Source: an uncultured Flavobacteriaceae bacterium
Lineage (GTDB): Bacteria > Bacteroidota > Bacteroidia > Flavobacteriales > Flavobacteriaceae
Reading direction: 5' to 3'
Assembly: GCA_913048115.1 (NCBI GenBank)
Contig: CAJWVI010000001.1
Location: forward strand, 80,059 to 144,058
Length of the DNA stretch: 64,000 nt
Within the stretch, counting starts at the first letter, position 1. Every line of letters begins with the position of its first letter. Shown here one piece after another: positions 55,242 through 63,142 of this stretch. The position numbers and the translations under genes were made by a program. The notes below the pieces were generated by a model. It was not told where the DNA came from, did no database searches, and saw only the letters and a list, made by a program, of their open reading frames with translations.

Positions 55242-56513
55242 TTAATTAATCATGTCAAAGCCACAATACGGGATGAGTACTTCAGGAATTTTAATGCCCT
55301 GTGGTGTTTGGTAGTTTTCTAAAATACCCGCCATCACTCTAGGCAATGCTAGTGAGCTGCCGTTTAGGGTGTGTACTAGTTTATTTTTACCATCGGTGTC
55401 TTTAAAGCGAAGTTTTAACCTATTTGCCTGAAAGGTTTCAAAATTAGATACAGAACTTACCTCTAGCCAGCGGTCTTGTGCTGTTGAGAAGACTTCAAAA
55501 TCATAGGTAATTGATGCAGTAAACGATAAGTCTCCTCCACACAATCGTAAAATTCTAAAAGGGAGTTTTAGTTCTCTTAAAATTTCGGCTACATGATCTA
55601 CCATCCCTTCTAGTGCTTTTGTACTATTATCTGGGTGTTCGATACGTACGATTTCTACCTTATCAAACTGGTGCAGTCTATTTAAACCACGAACATGGGC
55701 GCCATAACTACCTGCTTCTCTCCTAAAACAAGGGGTATAACTAGTGCAGGTAATAGGAAGCTCTGCAGCTTGAACAAGATTTCCTCTAAAGATGTTGGTT
55801 ACAGGAACCTCTGCGGTGGGTATTAAATATAAATCATCTACGCCAACGTGATACATTTGTCCTTCTTTGTCTGGTAACTGACCAGTTCCAAACCCTGATG
55901 CTTCGTTTACAAGGAGAGGTACTTGGTATTCTGTATATCCAGCTGCCGTGTTTTTGTCAAGAAAGTATGCGATTAGTGCACGTTGCAACCGTGCGCCTTT
56001 TCCTTTAAAGACAGGAAACCCTGCGCCAGTGATTTTAACACCCAATTCAAAATCAATGATGTCATATTTTTTAGCCAATTCCCAATGTGGTATTGAGTCT
56101 TCTGCCAATACAGGAATGTCACCTTCTCTAAGGGTTTGTTGATTGTCATTTTCATCCATACCAGAGGGCACCAATTCATTAGGGATGTTAGGTATGGTGT
56201 AGAGTAGACTTTCTAGCGCCTGTGAAACATTCTTTAATTGTTCATCTAGCGTTTTTGAGGCCTCTTTGAGTGTCCCCGTTTTTTCTTTAAGTACCCCAGC
56301 TTCTGCTGCGTTTCCAGATTTAAAAAGAGTACCTATTTCTTTAGAAAGAGAATTTAACTCTGCCAGTATCTCATCTAGTTTTGTTTGTGTAGCACGACGG
56401 GTTTCGTCTGCCTTTAAGACTTGATTAAGTATTTTAGTGGCGTCCATGCCTCTTTTCTCTAGTGCTTTGGCGTAGGCTTCTTTATGATCTCTTATGAGCT
56501 GAACTTGTAACAT
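55242..56513 (-). CDS. serS: Serine-tRNA ligase
   Basis: SerRS (423 residues) charges tRNA-Ser. The N-terminal ~110 residues form the antiparallel coiled coil that grips the long variable arm; the class II core has motif 2 in TSYTPCFRREAGSYG and motif 3 in TLNGSSLALPRVMAGILENYQ. A TAnnTTTG box lies 23-30 bases upstream of the ATG, and a hairpin terminator follows, so it can be expressed alone. Confidence 0.97.
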   Translation of the reverse strand: MLQVQLIRDHKEAYAKALEKRGMDATKILNQVLKADETRRATQTKLDEILAELNSLSKEIGTLFKSGNAAEAGVLKEKTGTLKEASKTLDEQLKNVSQALESLLYTIPNIPNELVPSGMDENDNQQTLREGDIPVLAEDSIPHWELAKKYDIIDFELGVKITGAGFPVFKGKGARLQRALIAYFLDKNTAAGYTEYQVPLLVNEASGFGTGQLPDKEGQMYHVGVDDLYLIPTAEVPVTNIFRGNLVQAAELPITCTSYTPCFRREAGSYGAHVRGLNRLHQFDKVEIVRIEHPDNSTKALEGMVDHVAEILRELKLPFRILRLCGGDLSFTASITYDFEVFSTAQDRWLEVSSVSNFETFQANRLKLRFKDTDGKNKLVHTLNGSSLALPRVMAGILENYQTPQGIKIPEVLIPYCGFDMIN

Positions 56514-56535
56514 GTTTCCCTTAATTTTTGAAGGA

Positions 56536-56543
56536 CAAAGTTA
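56536..56543 (-). promoter_or_regulatory. -7 box of serS
   Basis: Plus-strand CAAAGTTA reads TAACTTTG on the minus strand, a perfect TAnnTTTG box 23 bases before the serS ATG. The -33 side is not convincing. Confidence 0.4.
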
Positions 56544-56678
56544 TGGAATTTGTAATAATGACGGCTTTATTGTGGTATAAATTAGTAAGGAGATTACCAA
56601 GACCATAACTTTAGAGGCAAACCCTCGGCATTATTGGGCCTGTAGTGGCTTTACTTTATTTTGTATTTGGAACCCGCA

Positions 56679-56786
56679 CTAAAAACGTTTTAACAAAAAC
56701 CCCATAATTACAAGAATAAAAATAACAAGCAGTATTGCAGACTGCATATTGCGAGCTTTGTCTTTTTTGGAATTTTTATTGAGCAT
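56679..56786 (-). CDS. Small single-pass membrane protein, 35 residues
   Basis: Below the ORF-track cut-off. The reading frame starts with ATG at 56786 and ends with TAG at 56679: a strongly basic/hydrophilic N-terminus (MLNKNSKKDKARNMQ), then one membrane segment (SAILLVIFILVIMGFLL) and a basic end KRF. This charge distribution is that of a genuine single-pass membrane peptide, and it lies 33 bases after the HTTM gene on the same strand, in an otherwise gene-free 300-base gap before serS. Function unknown; no family recognised. Confidence 0.6.
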   Translation of the reverse strand: MLNKNSKKDKARNMQSAILLVIFILVIMGFLLKRF

Positions 56787-56819
56787 GTTTTTGGTTTTTG
56801 TAGTGTTTAAAGATAGCTA

Positions 56820-58157
56820 TTATTTTTTCTTTGGTGGAGTGTGATTCTTTATTGGGGATGGTAAAATCCAGTCATGATGTTTTAAATGGTGCCACTCTTG
56901 GGAGGCTAGATCTATAGAGTCATTGATAAACCGGTAATAGTCGCCACCGTTTATACTTATTTTGGTGTTTGCATATACGCCAACATCATTACCCTTGGCG
57001 GCTTCTAGCCCTTTTATACGTTGTGCTAATTGCCAAATAATATCAGGCTTTGTGCCCAAGGCTCTTTGCTGCTTTTTAGTGAGTAGCCGATCAAGGTTAT
57101 ATTTGCTGCGCTTTTGAGTTTGCTTGTCTACGGTATAGATTGCTGTAAATCCTTTTTTACTTCGTAGCATCATGCGCCAACTTAGGCGGTGTCCTTCTTC
57201 TGTCCATAAAACAGCATCTTCTATAAACCAATGTCTTAGGGGGAGGGCTATTTGTATGATAAAATAGATGCTAAAGCCGGTTACTAACATTTTCTTATAA
57301 GACGGAACGATAACCTGTGCTAGGCTGTAGTGTTCTTTGTTTGGAAGAAACCGCTGCTGTAGTGTTTTAGAAGAGAAAAAGAAAAGAGCAAAGGCAATGG
57401 ACATGAACGGGAAAATTCCAATCTGGAATACCACCGCATTAAAAAGATGAAACAACACAGAAATACAAAATGCAACAAAGCGAGTTCTTTTCCACAAAAG
57501 TAGCGGCACAATTAGCGCGTCAAAGAATATACCTACATATGCAATACAATAATGCACCCATTGTTGCTGTAAAAAAGAGCCAATGAGCCAATAGTCTTTT
57601 TTACCTGACATAAATAAACCCGTAACCGTTCCATCTAGCCAATCTGGGTATATTTTTGCAATACAAGCATAAGTGTAGACAATCCAAACTTGTAGAATAA
57701 GAACCAACATTACCCATCTAGGCATAGCCCTTGAGGCACCTTGTGGATTTTGTGTAGCGTCTATGGAAAACCACTTGTTAGCAGGTAAAAAAACCATGAG
57801 CCAACACAGAAGCATCATCAAATAATAATGGTTGTTATAGCTGGTTTTTTGCATTAAATATACGCAGGTCCACATAAGAGCAAAACAAAATATACTGAGC
57901 CTATATTTATACCCTAGCATTACACCAATGCCAAAAACACCCATAGCAGCAAAGTAGAAATACATCCCGTAACCGGGTAGGGGTTGTAAAAAATCAAACC
58001 CAATAAAATTGAAGGTAAATTTAGGCGCAACCAGTGTTTTGTTTACCCAGCCTGTTGCAATGGCGCCAAACCCCTCCAGGGCTATGAGAAAGCCAAAGAC
58101 TACTCTAAAGAGAACAAGACCAGAGTTGTCAATATGTTTAAACAAAAGCTTATGCAA
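56820..58157 (-). CDS. HTTM domain membrane protein
   Basis: A ~445-residue integral membrane protein with the HTTM (horizontally transferred transmembrane) domain related to vitamin K-dependent gamma-carboxylase: LFKHIDNSGLVLFRVVFGFLIALEGFG at the N-terminus, YNNHYYLMMLLCWLMVFLPANKWFSID, and a periplasmic C-terminal tail (~330-445). Whether it carboxylates anything in bacteria is not known. No in-frame ATG occurs at the N-terminus; TTG at 58157 best matches the family (LHKLLFKHIDN), with TTG at 58181 as the alternative. It overlaps the end of ribF, which implies co-transcription. Confidence 0.87.
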   Translation of the reverse strand: MHKLLFKHIDNSGLVLFRVVFGFLIALEGFGAIATGWVNKTLVAPKFTFNFIGFDFLQPLPGYGMYFYFAAMGVFGIGVMLGYKYRLSIFCFALMWTCVYLMQKTSYNNHYYLMMLLCWLMVFLPANKWFSIDATQNPQGASRAMPRWVMLVLILQVWIVYTYACIAKIYPDWLDGTVTGLFMSGKKDYWLIGSFLQQQWVHYCIAYVGIFFDALIVPLLLWKRTRFVAFCISVLFHLFNAVVFQIGIFPFMSIAFALFFFSSKTLQQRFLPNKEHYSLAQVIVPSYKKMLVTGFSIYFIIQIALPLRHWFIEDAVLWTEEGHRLSWRMMLRSKKGFTAIYTVDKQTQKRSKYNLDRLLTKKQQRALGTKPDIIWQLAQRIKGLEAAKGNDVGVYANTKISINGGDYYRFINDSIDLASQEWHHLKHHDWILPSPIKNHTPPKKK

Positions 58158-59082
58158 GGCTTTGTATATAGTCTCGTGCAAAGGCTTCGTCTTTTTGGAT
58201 GGCCTTTTTTAAGGTTTCCAGGTTTTTAAAGGTAGCCTCTTCACGAATGTGTTTTAGAAAATGTAGTTGTAGCGACATTCCATAAAGATCTGTTTGAGTG
58301 TCTAGAAAGAACGTTTCTATGGTTTTTGAGGTTCCTCCAACTGTAGGGTTTGTGCCAATGCTTGTGATGCCGAAGGTGAGGGTGTTGTTTATTTGAGCTT
58401 GTACTATGTATACCCCCTTGCGAGGTATTAACTTATATGTTTCTGCTACCTGTATATTGGCGGTAGGGTAGGATATGGTTCTGCCCAAGGCCTTCCCTTT
58501 TATAACGGTTCCTGTAAGGGTAAAGGCATAGCCTAAGTATTTGTTGGCGGTACTAATATCTCCCTTTGCTAATGCAGTTCTAATTTTGGTAGAGCTTACT
58601 GCAACCTCGCCGAGTTGTTGGGCGCTTATTTCTTCTACCTCAAAACCATACTCCTTGCCATATTTTTTTAGGTCTTGTATGTTGGCATTTCTATTTCTAC
58701 CAAACCGATGATCATAACCAATGATGATTTTTTTAGCCTTGAGTTGATCTACCAAAATGTCTCGTACATATTCAAGTGCAGATAGTCTTGAAAACTCATA
58801 GGTAAAGGGCTCTACTACAAAATAGTCTAGACCAATATCTTCTAGGCGCTGTTTTTTTTCTGCAAGGGTATTGATGAGTTTAATATCACTGTTTTTTTGC
58901 AAGACCATTCTTGGGTGTGGAAAAAAAGTAAGCAGCACAGAAACAAGTCCTTCTTCTTTTGCAGTAGCAACCAAACGCTCCACAATAGTGCGGTGCCCGA
59001 TATGAACCCCATCAAAGGTGCCAATTGTTATCACGCTTTGAGTGTTGCTTTTAAACTTGGAGGTTGTGGTGTATTGTTCCAT
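58150..59082 (-). CDS. ribF: Bifunctional riboflavin kinase / FAD synthetase
   Basis: RibF makes FMN from riboflavin and then FAD. The N-terminal adenylyltransferase domain has TIGTFDGVHIGHRTIV (HxGH) and YDHRFGRNR; the C-terminal riboflavin kinase domain shows GKALGRTISYPTANI and GVYIVQAQIN. The length of 310 residues is normal. It is 5 bases downstream of pth and overlaps the HTTM gene, so pth-ribF-HTTM form one unit. No FMN riboswitch was seen upstream. Confidence 0.96.
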   Translation of the reverse strand: MEQYTTTSKFKSNTQSVITIGTFDGVHIGHRTIVERLVATAKEEGLVSVLLTFFPHPRMVLQKNSDIKLINTLAEKKQRLEDIGLDYFVVEPFTYEFSRLSALEYVRDILVDQLKAKKIIIGYDHRFGRNRNANIQDLKKYGKEYGFEVEEISAQQLGEVAVSSTKIRTALAKGDISTANKYLGYAFTLTGTVIKGKALGRTISYPTANIQVAETYKLIPRKGVYIVQAQINNTLTFGITSIGTNPTVGGTSKTIETFFLDTQTDLYGMSLQLHFLKHIREEATFKNLETLKKAIQKDEAFARDYIQSLA

Positions 59083-59087
59083 CTGTA

Positions 59088-59801
59088 TTAACCGTTAAAG
59101 GTGTTCATGGTGTTGTCAAGACCTGCGAGCGCAAAAGACTCTATAGCCTCGATGCTTTTTGGAATTTGCGTGATGAGTTGTGATTCTTCTTCAGGGGTCC
59201 ACTCACCAATAACATAATCTACTTGGCCTCCTTTAGAGAAAGCATCGCTAATACCAAATCTAAAACGAGGATATTTCCCGGTAGATAAAATATCTTGAAT
59301 GTCTTTAAGGCCGTTGTGGCCTCCACTACTGCCTTTGCCTTTTATTCTAAAGGTTCCAAAAGGGAGGTTAAGATCATCTGTTACTGCCAGTACATTTTCT
59401 ATAGGGATGTTTTCTTTATCCATCCAGTATTTTACAGCCTTACCACTTAGGTTCATAAAGGTGCTGGGTTTGAGAAGGATAAGGGTGCGTCCCTTTTTTT
59501 TATGGGTAGTGATGTCTCCTAGTTTCACTGTTTCCCAACTAAGATCTGCTTGTTTTGCCAATGCATCTAGAATTTTAAAGCCTATGTTGTGGCGTGTATT
59601 TGCATAGGCAGGGCCAATATTTCCAAGGCCAGCGATTAAAAATTTTTTCATATCCAGTGTCCCTTTTTTTGTGTCAGGCGCTTGTTTTTGTGCGGCTGGT
59701 CCCGAGCTAATCTCGGGGGGCGTGTTTTTCTTTTTTCCTTGCATGGGTGTATGCGCTATTGATTTTTGCAGACCCAAAAGGTTTCTAAGAAAACAAAGCA
59801 T
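59088..59801 (-). CDS. pth: Peptidyl-tRNA hydrolase
   Basis: Pth frees tRNA from peptidyl-tRNAs released by stalled ribosomes. The conserved core begins around residue 51 (MKKFLIAGLGNIGPAYANTRHNIGF) with the catalytic histidine in RHNIG, followed by KPSTFMNLSGKAV and GSSGGHNGLKDI. The ~50-residue N-terminal extension (MLCFLRNLLGLQKS and a Pro/Lys-rich linker) starts at a good ATG; similar extensions occur in other flavobacterial Pth, but translation from the internal ATG at ~59651 is possible. rplY lies upstream behind a terminator. Confidence 0.95.
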   Translation of the reverse strand: MLCFLRNLLGLQKSIAHTPMQGKKKNTPPEISSGPAAQKQAPDTKKGTLDMKKFLIAGLGNIGPAYANTRHNIGFKILDALAKQADLSWETVKLGDITTHKKKGRTLILLKPSTFMNLSGKAVKYWMDKENIPIENVLAVTDDLNLPFGTFRIKGKGSSGGHNGLKDIQDILSTGKYPRFRFGISDAFSKGGQVDYVIGEWTPEEESQLITQIPKSIEAIESFALAGLDNTMNTFNG

Positions 59802-59830
59802 AGTTTATTGTTTGTTTCGTAAAAATAAAA

Positions 59831-59858
59831 AAAGCATCCCGAATTAACGGAATGCTTT
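59831..59858 (-). terminator. Terminator of rplY
   Basis: On the minus strand AAAGCATTCCG, a 6-base loop and CGGGATGCTTT form an 11-bp stem (one G-U pair) running into a long T tract (59821-59830), 24 bases after the rplY stop. Confidence 0.88.
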
Positions 59859-59881
59859 CTATATAATTAACGTTGTTACGT

Positions 59882-60511
59882 TTATTCTGCTGCTGGAGCC
59901 TCTGCACCTTCTGCGCCTTCTGCACCTTCTGCACCTTCTTCTTCCTCAGTTTCTTCATCATCTACGGCAGTTCTAGATGTTCTTACTTGACAAATTACAG
60001 TATTGTCTGTATGAAGTATTGAAAATGTATCTTTCATAACGGCTGTGATATACATTTTTGCACCAATCTTCATTTCTGTAATATCTGCATCAATAAAGTC
60101 TGGTAAGTTTTTTGGTATTGCTTTTACACGTAGTTTGCGAGTAACAATACGTAAAACACCACCATTTTTAACACCACGAGAACTTCCTGAAACACGTACT
60201 GGAATCTCCATCATTACTTCTTTATCATCAAATATTTGATAAAAGTCAATGTGTAGTATTCTGTCTGTTACTGGGTGGAATTGAATGTCTTGTAAAATTG
60301 CATTTACTTTAACACCGTCTAGCTCAATTACTACGGTATGCACATCTGGTGTGTATACTAGTTTATTGAAGGAAAGCTCTGGTGATTGAAAGTGAATTGG
60401 CTCGTCTCCTCCGTATACTACGCAAGGAACCATACCAGCATTACGTAAGGCTGCAGTTGCTTTTTTGCCCACGACTTCTCTTTTTGATCCGTTGATTGTA
60501 ATTGATTTCAT
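59882..60511 (-). CDS. rplY: 50S ribosomal protein L25 (Ctc/TL5 type)
   Basis: L25 binds 5S rRNA. The long form has the L25 domain (~1-90, [26 protein letters not shown]) plus the TL5 C-terminal domain (~90-185, [22 protein letters not shown]), as in general stress protein Ctc. The last ~25 residues are an acidic/alanine tail with tandem GAE repeats. A promoter and a 5' hairpin lie upstream, a terminator downstream, so the gene is a separate unit between prs and pth. Confidence 0.96.
   Translation of the reverse strand: MKSITINGSKREVVGKKATAALRNAGMVPCVVYGGDEPIHFQSPELSFNKLVYTPDVHTVVIELDGVKVNAILQDIQFHPVTDRILHIDFYQIFDDKEVMMEIPVRVSGSSRGVKNGGVLRIVTRKLRVKAIPKNLPDFIDADITEMKIGAKMYITAVMKDTFSILHTDNTVICQVRTSRTAVDDEETEEEEGAEGAEGAEGAEAPAAE
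59901..59936. repeat. 9-bp tandem repeat in the rplY 3' end
   Basis: Four direct copies of the 9-bp unit TCTGCACCT (one copy has TCTGCGCCT) encode the repeated E-G-A triplet in the L25 tail. Exact in-frame tandem units could vary in number between strains by slippage. Confidence 0.8.
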
Positions 60512-60542
60512 CTTGAAATTTTAATTTATAATATGTTATTTT

Positions 60543-60567
60543 CCCGAATTTTCGGGCTGCAAAGATA
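60543..60567 (-). promoter_or_regulatory. rplY promoter -7 box and 5' hairpin
   Basis: CAAAGATA at 60560-60567 reads TATCTTTG on the minus strand, a perfect TAnnTTTG box. Directly downstream, CCCGAA-TT-TTCGGG (60543-60556) is a perfect inverted repeat. The predicted transcript start falls at the outer edge of this hairpin, so the rplY mRNA should begin with a stem-loop. Confidence 0.5.
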
Positions 60568-60681
60568 AAATTTTATATTGTAAAGTAGTTGCTCTTGGGC
60601 ACAATTTTGACACAAAGCCTTAAAATCATTAAAGCTTTACTGGTTTTAAGGTTTTAAGAACCTTAAAGAGTGGGTATCTGG

Positions 60682-61611
60682 TTACATCAAGAACTTGGAA
60701 CTAATAGACTCGTTTTCGTGCACACTTAGCATCACATCAGCAAAAAGATTGGCACAAGTAAGTATTTTTAATTTTGGGCTTTCTTGACTAAGAGGTATAG
60801 AGTCTGTAACAATTAGCGCCTCTAGCCTTGAGTTTTCAAGACGCTCAAAAGCACTTCCAGACATAATAGGGTGGGTGCAAATAGCACGTACGCTCAAGGC
60901 GCCCCGCTCGATCATAAGGTCTGCGGCTTTGGTGAGTGTGCCTGCGGTATCTACCATGTCATCTACCAAAACTACGTTTTTACCCTTTACGTCTCCAATA
61001 AGCTCCATGTGGCTAATGATATTTGCTTTTTCACGCTGCTTGTAGCAAATTACTACATCACTAGAAAGGGCTTTAGAGTATGCATAGGCTCTTTTGCTAC
61101 CTCCCATGTCTGGTGAGGCAATTGTTAAATTATCTAGCTTTAGGCTTTTTAGATAGGGTAAGAAAATGGTAGATGCATAGAGGTGATCTACGGGTTTTTC
61201 AAAAAATCCTTGAATTTGATCTGCGTGCAAATCCATAGTGATGATTCTAGTTGCGCCGGCTGTTTCTAGCATTTTGGCAATGAGTTTTGCAGCAATAGGC
61301 ACACGAGGCTTATCTTTTCTATCTTGCCTTGCCCAACCAAAATACGGTATAACAGCCGTAATGTGTCTTGCGCTAGCGCGCTTGGCAGCGTCACACATTA
61401 ATAGTAGTTCCATAAGGTTGTCACTACTTGGGTGTGTAGATCCTATTAAAAACACACGGCATCCCCGCACAGACTCTTCAAAACTAGGTTGGAACTCACC
61501 ATCACTATAGGTTGAGGTAATGATATTTCCTAGGGGAAGCCCATAGGCTTTTGCAATATCTTTGGCAAGTGCTTGGCTTTGTTTACAAGCAAAAATCTTT
61601 GGTGTTGGCAT
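60682..61611 (-). CDS. prs: Ribose-phosphate pyrophosphokinase
   Basis: Prs makes PRPP for nucleotide, histidine and tryptophan synthesis. The family blocks are present: SFEESVRGCRVFLIG, YFGWARQDRKDKPRVP, IITMDLHADQIQGFFEKPVDHL and the PRPP loop VVLVDDMVDTAGTLTKAA. It is 309 residues long from ATG 61611 (MPTPKIFACKQS). The ORF-track start at 61635 is a TTG that would lie in the promoter, which argues for the shorter form. Confidence 0.96.
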   Translation of the reverse strand: MPTPKIFACKQSQALAKDIAKAYGLPLGNIITSTYSDGEFQPSFEESVRGCRVFLIGSTHPSSDNLMELLLMCDAAKRASARHITAVIPYFGWARQDRKDKPRVPIAAKLIAKMLETAGATRIITMDLHADQIQGFFEKPVDHLYASTIFLPYLKSLKLDNLTIASPDMGGSKRAYAYSKALSSDVVICYKQREKANIISHMELIGDVKGKNVVLVDDMVDTAGTLTKAADLMIERGALSVRAICTHPIMSGSAFERLENSRLEALIVTDSIPLSQESPKLKILTCANLFADVMLSVHENESISSKFLM

Positions 61612-61632
61612 GGTGGGTTTTTTTTGTACACA

Positions 61633-61640
61633 CAAATGTA
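61633..61640 (-). promoter_or_regulatory. -7 box of prs
   Basis: Plus-strand CAAATGTA reads TACATTTG on the minus strand, a perfect TAnnTTTG box 22 bases before the ATG at 61611. The -33 side is weak. Its position rules against the upstream TTG start. Confidence 0.45.
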
Positions 61641-62010
61641 TAAGAAAACCTTACAAGAGATAACTTTAGTTATGCTGAGTTATTAAGAATTTCTAGAAAG
61701 CAGGCACATTTATAAAACAGGTACACCTAAGAAGCCTTTTTTTAGGTGTTTAGAGCAGTGATAATAATCACTAGAGGTAATATGGATGCTATTTAAAACC
61801 AATTTTTGTTAGTTTTTCTCTGTACCAATCTTTATCTGTTGCTTTATATAGCAGCCAAATGGCATACTCTCTATAAGTTAAACACCAATACAAGGTGTAG
61901 AAAAATAGTTTTAGTGATAAAGACAGCCTTATTTTTTTATGATTTTTGAGGGTTTAAAAATCAATTTTTAAACCCTGTAGCACCTGCTTTTACTATAATA
62001 AAACCTTGAC
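61641..62010. other. Intergenic region upstream of prs
   Basis: About 370 AT-rich bases between prs and the T9SS cargo terminator. No gene or RNA was recognised. An 8-bp inverted repeat ACACCTAA / TTAGGTGT with a 12-base loop spans 61723-61749 but lacks a terminator-like T tract in either direction. Confidence 0.3.
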
Positions 62011-62047
62011 AAAAAAACCCCCATAACGTACATTGTTATGGGGGTTT
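62011..62047 (-). terminator. Terminator of the T9SS cargo gene
   Basis: A perfect 13-bp GC-containing stem AAACCCCCATAAC / GTTATGGGGGTTT (62015-62047, 7-base loop) runs into TTTTTTT on the minus strand, 26 bases after the stop at 62074. A strong factor-independent terminator. Confidence 0.92.
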
Positions 62048-62073
62048 GTATTATATGTAGCCCTGCGGCTGTT

Positions 62074-62871
62074 TTATTTTACGTAAATCTTTTTTGAGAA
62101 CACTTGATTTCCAGCAGCTATTTTTATGATATATATTCCAGACACCAATGTGTTTGTGTTGATGGTTTGTGAGGTGTAGCTAGTATTAAGTGTTTTGCTA
62201 CCCACTACCATACCCATCATATTGTATATTGTAGCTGTTGTATTGTCTAGATTTGGTGTTAATCCCTGTATGGTTATATATTGTTTGTTGTTTACTTTAT
62301 ACACCTCTAGATTTGTTGTCTCTAGTGTATTGCCTGAAGAAAGGCTACTTGTACTAAAATGAATATAAAACCTTCCTGGTCCATTTAAGTCACTCTGTGC
62401 AATTAACTCGAAGTCTTGCTCTTTTAATGAGGTCATTGTGCCGTTAAGTACATCTTCTATGTATATGTACACATCCTCTGGCATGGTATTGTCTGCCATG
62501 CTAATTCTAAAATTTTGTGATTGTTCTTGGTTTATGATAAGAGGTACTCTTGAGTTTTCCATAGCATCTATACCCATGGCGTTTATAGAAAAATTAGTTC
62601 CTTGATCATCTTCTAGCAATCTAGAGCTTAAGGGCATGTCTTGATTGAAAGCTCCTGCATCATATCCTGGGTCTAAACCTAAGGTTAAACCATCTTGAAA
62701 ATAAAATGTAGTCTCTACTGGGTTTTGATCACCGGGGTATAAATTAATGTCAACCATATGTGTGCTCATCATGGGTGCAACAGCATTACTATTGCCCCCT
62801 TCAGAAAGCTCTGAAGCATAAGCAAAAGAAAACAATAAAAACAGTAGTGGAAGAAGTGTGCATTTTTTCAT
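62074..62871 (-). CDS. Secreted protein with T9SS type A sorting domain
   Basis: A 265-residue exported protein: signal peptide MKKCTLLPLLFLLFSFAYAS, a beta-rich body of unknown function (GDQNPVETTFYFQDGLTLGLDPGYDAGAF; several aspartate/asparagine-rich turns) and a C-terminal T9SS type A sorting domain (YNMMGMVVGSKTLNT to NQVFSKKIYVK). It is therefore predicted to reach the cell surface or medium through the Por system. The body resembles the conserved middle part of large flavobacterial surface proteins, here almost alone. ATG at 62871 is chosen; the ORF track starts earlier at a non-ATG codon. It is monocistronic, with promoter and terminator visible. Confidence 0.85.
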   Translation of the reverse strand: MKKCTLLPLLFLLFSFAYASELSEGGNSNAVAPMMSTHMVDINLYPGDQNPVETTFYFQDGLTLGLDPGYDAGAFNQDMPLSSRLLEDDQGTNFSINAMGIDAMENSRVPLIINQEQSQNFRISMADNTMPEDVYIYIEDVLNGTMTSLKEQDFELIAQSDLNGPGRFYIHFSTSSLSSGNTLETTNLEVYKVNNKQYITIQGLTPNLDNTTATIYNMMGMVVGSKTLNTSYTSQTINTNTLVSGIYIIKIAAGNQVFSKKIYVK

Positions 62872-62923
62872 AATAATATTTTTGAGAGTGATATAAGAAT
62901 CAAGTATCAATCATCTTATGATA

Positions 62924-62931
62924 CAAATATA
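62924..62931 (-). promoter_or_regulatory. -7 box of the T9SS cargo gene
   Basis: Plus-strand CAAATATA reads TATATTTG on the minus strand. TTG lies 15 bases upstream (62947-62949), a short spacing compared with the usual ~19, so the promoter may need an activator. Transcription would start near 62918, 47 bases before the ATG. Confidence 0.45.
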
Positions 62932-62952
62932 CTACATATTGTGGAACAAGCG

Positions 62953-62982
62953 CACTTAATCGTATATTTAATACACTTAATC
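62953..62982 (-). promoter_or_regulatory. Paired 9-bp direct repeats, 21-bp period (LytTR-like site)
   Basis: CACTTAATC occurs at 62953-62961 and again at 62974-62982, separated by exactly 12 bases (GATTAAGTG on the minus strand). Two 9-bp direct repeats with a 12-base gap is the arrangement bound by LytTR-type response regulators. The pair lies directly upstream of the -33 position of the leftward promoter, the place expected for an activator. Confidence 0.5.
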
Positions 62983-63100
62983 TATAATTTTGCCCTTTTT
63001 TTGAGACAATTATATGTTACAATACCTTGTTATCTAATGTTATAATGGTGTTTGTTGCTAATATAGATATTTTTAAAAAAAATGAAATTTTTTTCATCTT

Positions 63101-63142
63101 ACGCACTTTTAATCTTGTTTAACACGCTTTTAATCTTATTTA
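63101..63142. repeat. 21-bp tandem repeat (second direct-repeat pair)
   Basis: 63101-63121 and 63122-63142 match at 18 of 21 positions, sharing the 11-mer CTTTTAATCTT at 63106 and 63127. The period is again 21 bp, and the core (CrCTT..AATC) resembles the first pair, which suggests a second binding site for the same factor. Confidence 0.5.

Noticed and set aside
58820-59100. FMN riboswitch upstream of ribF
   Set aside because: ribF starts 5 bases after pth within an operon; there is no space for the aptamer and none of its conserved segments is seen.
61723-61749. 8-bp inverted repeat upstream of prs as a terminator
   Set aside because: No T tract follows the stem in either direction and no gene ends nearby.
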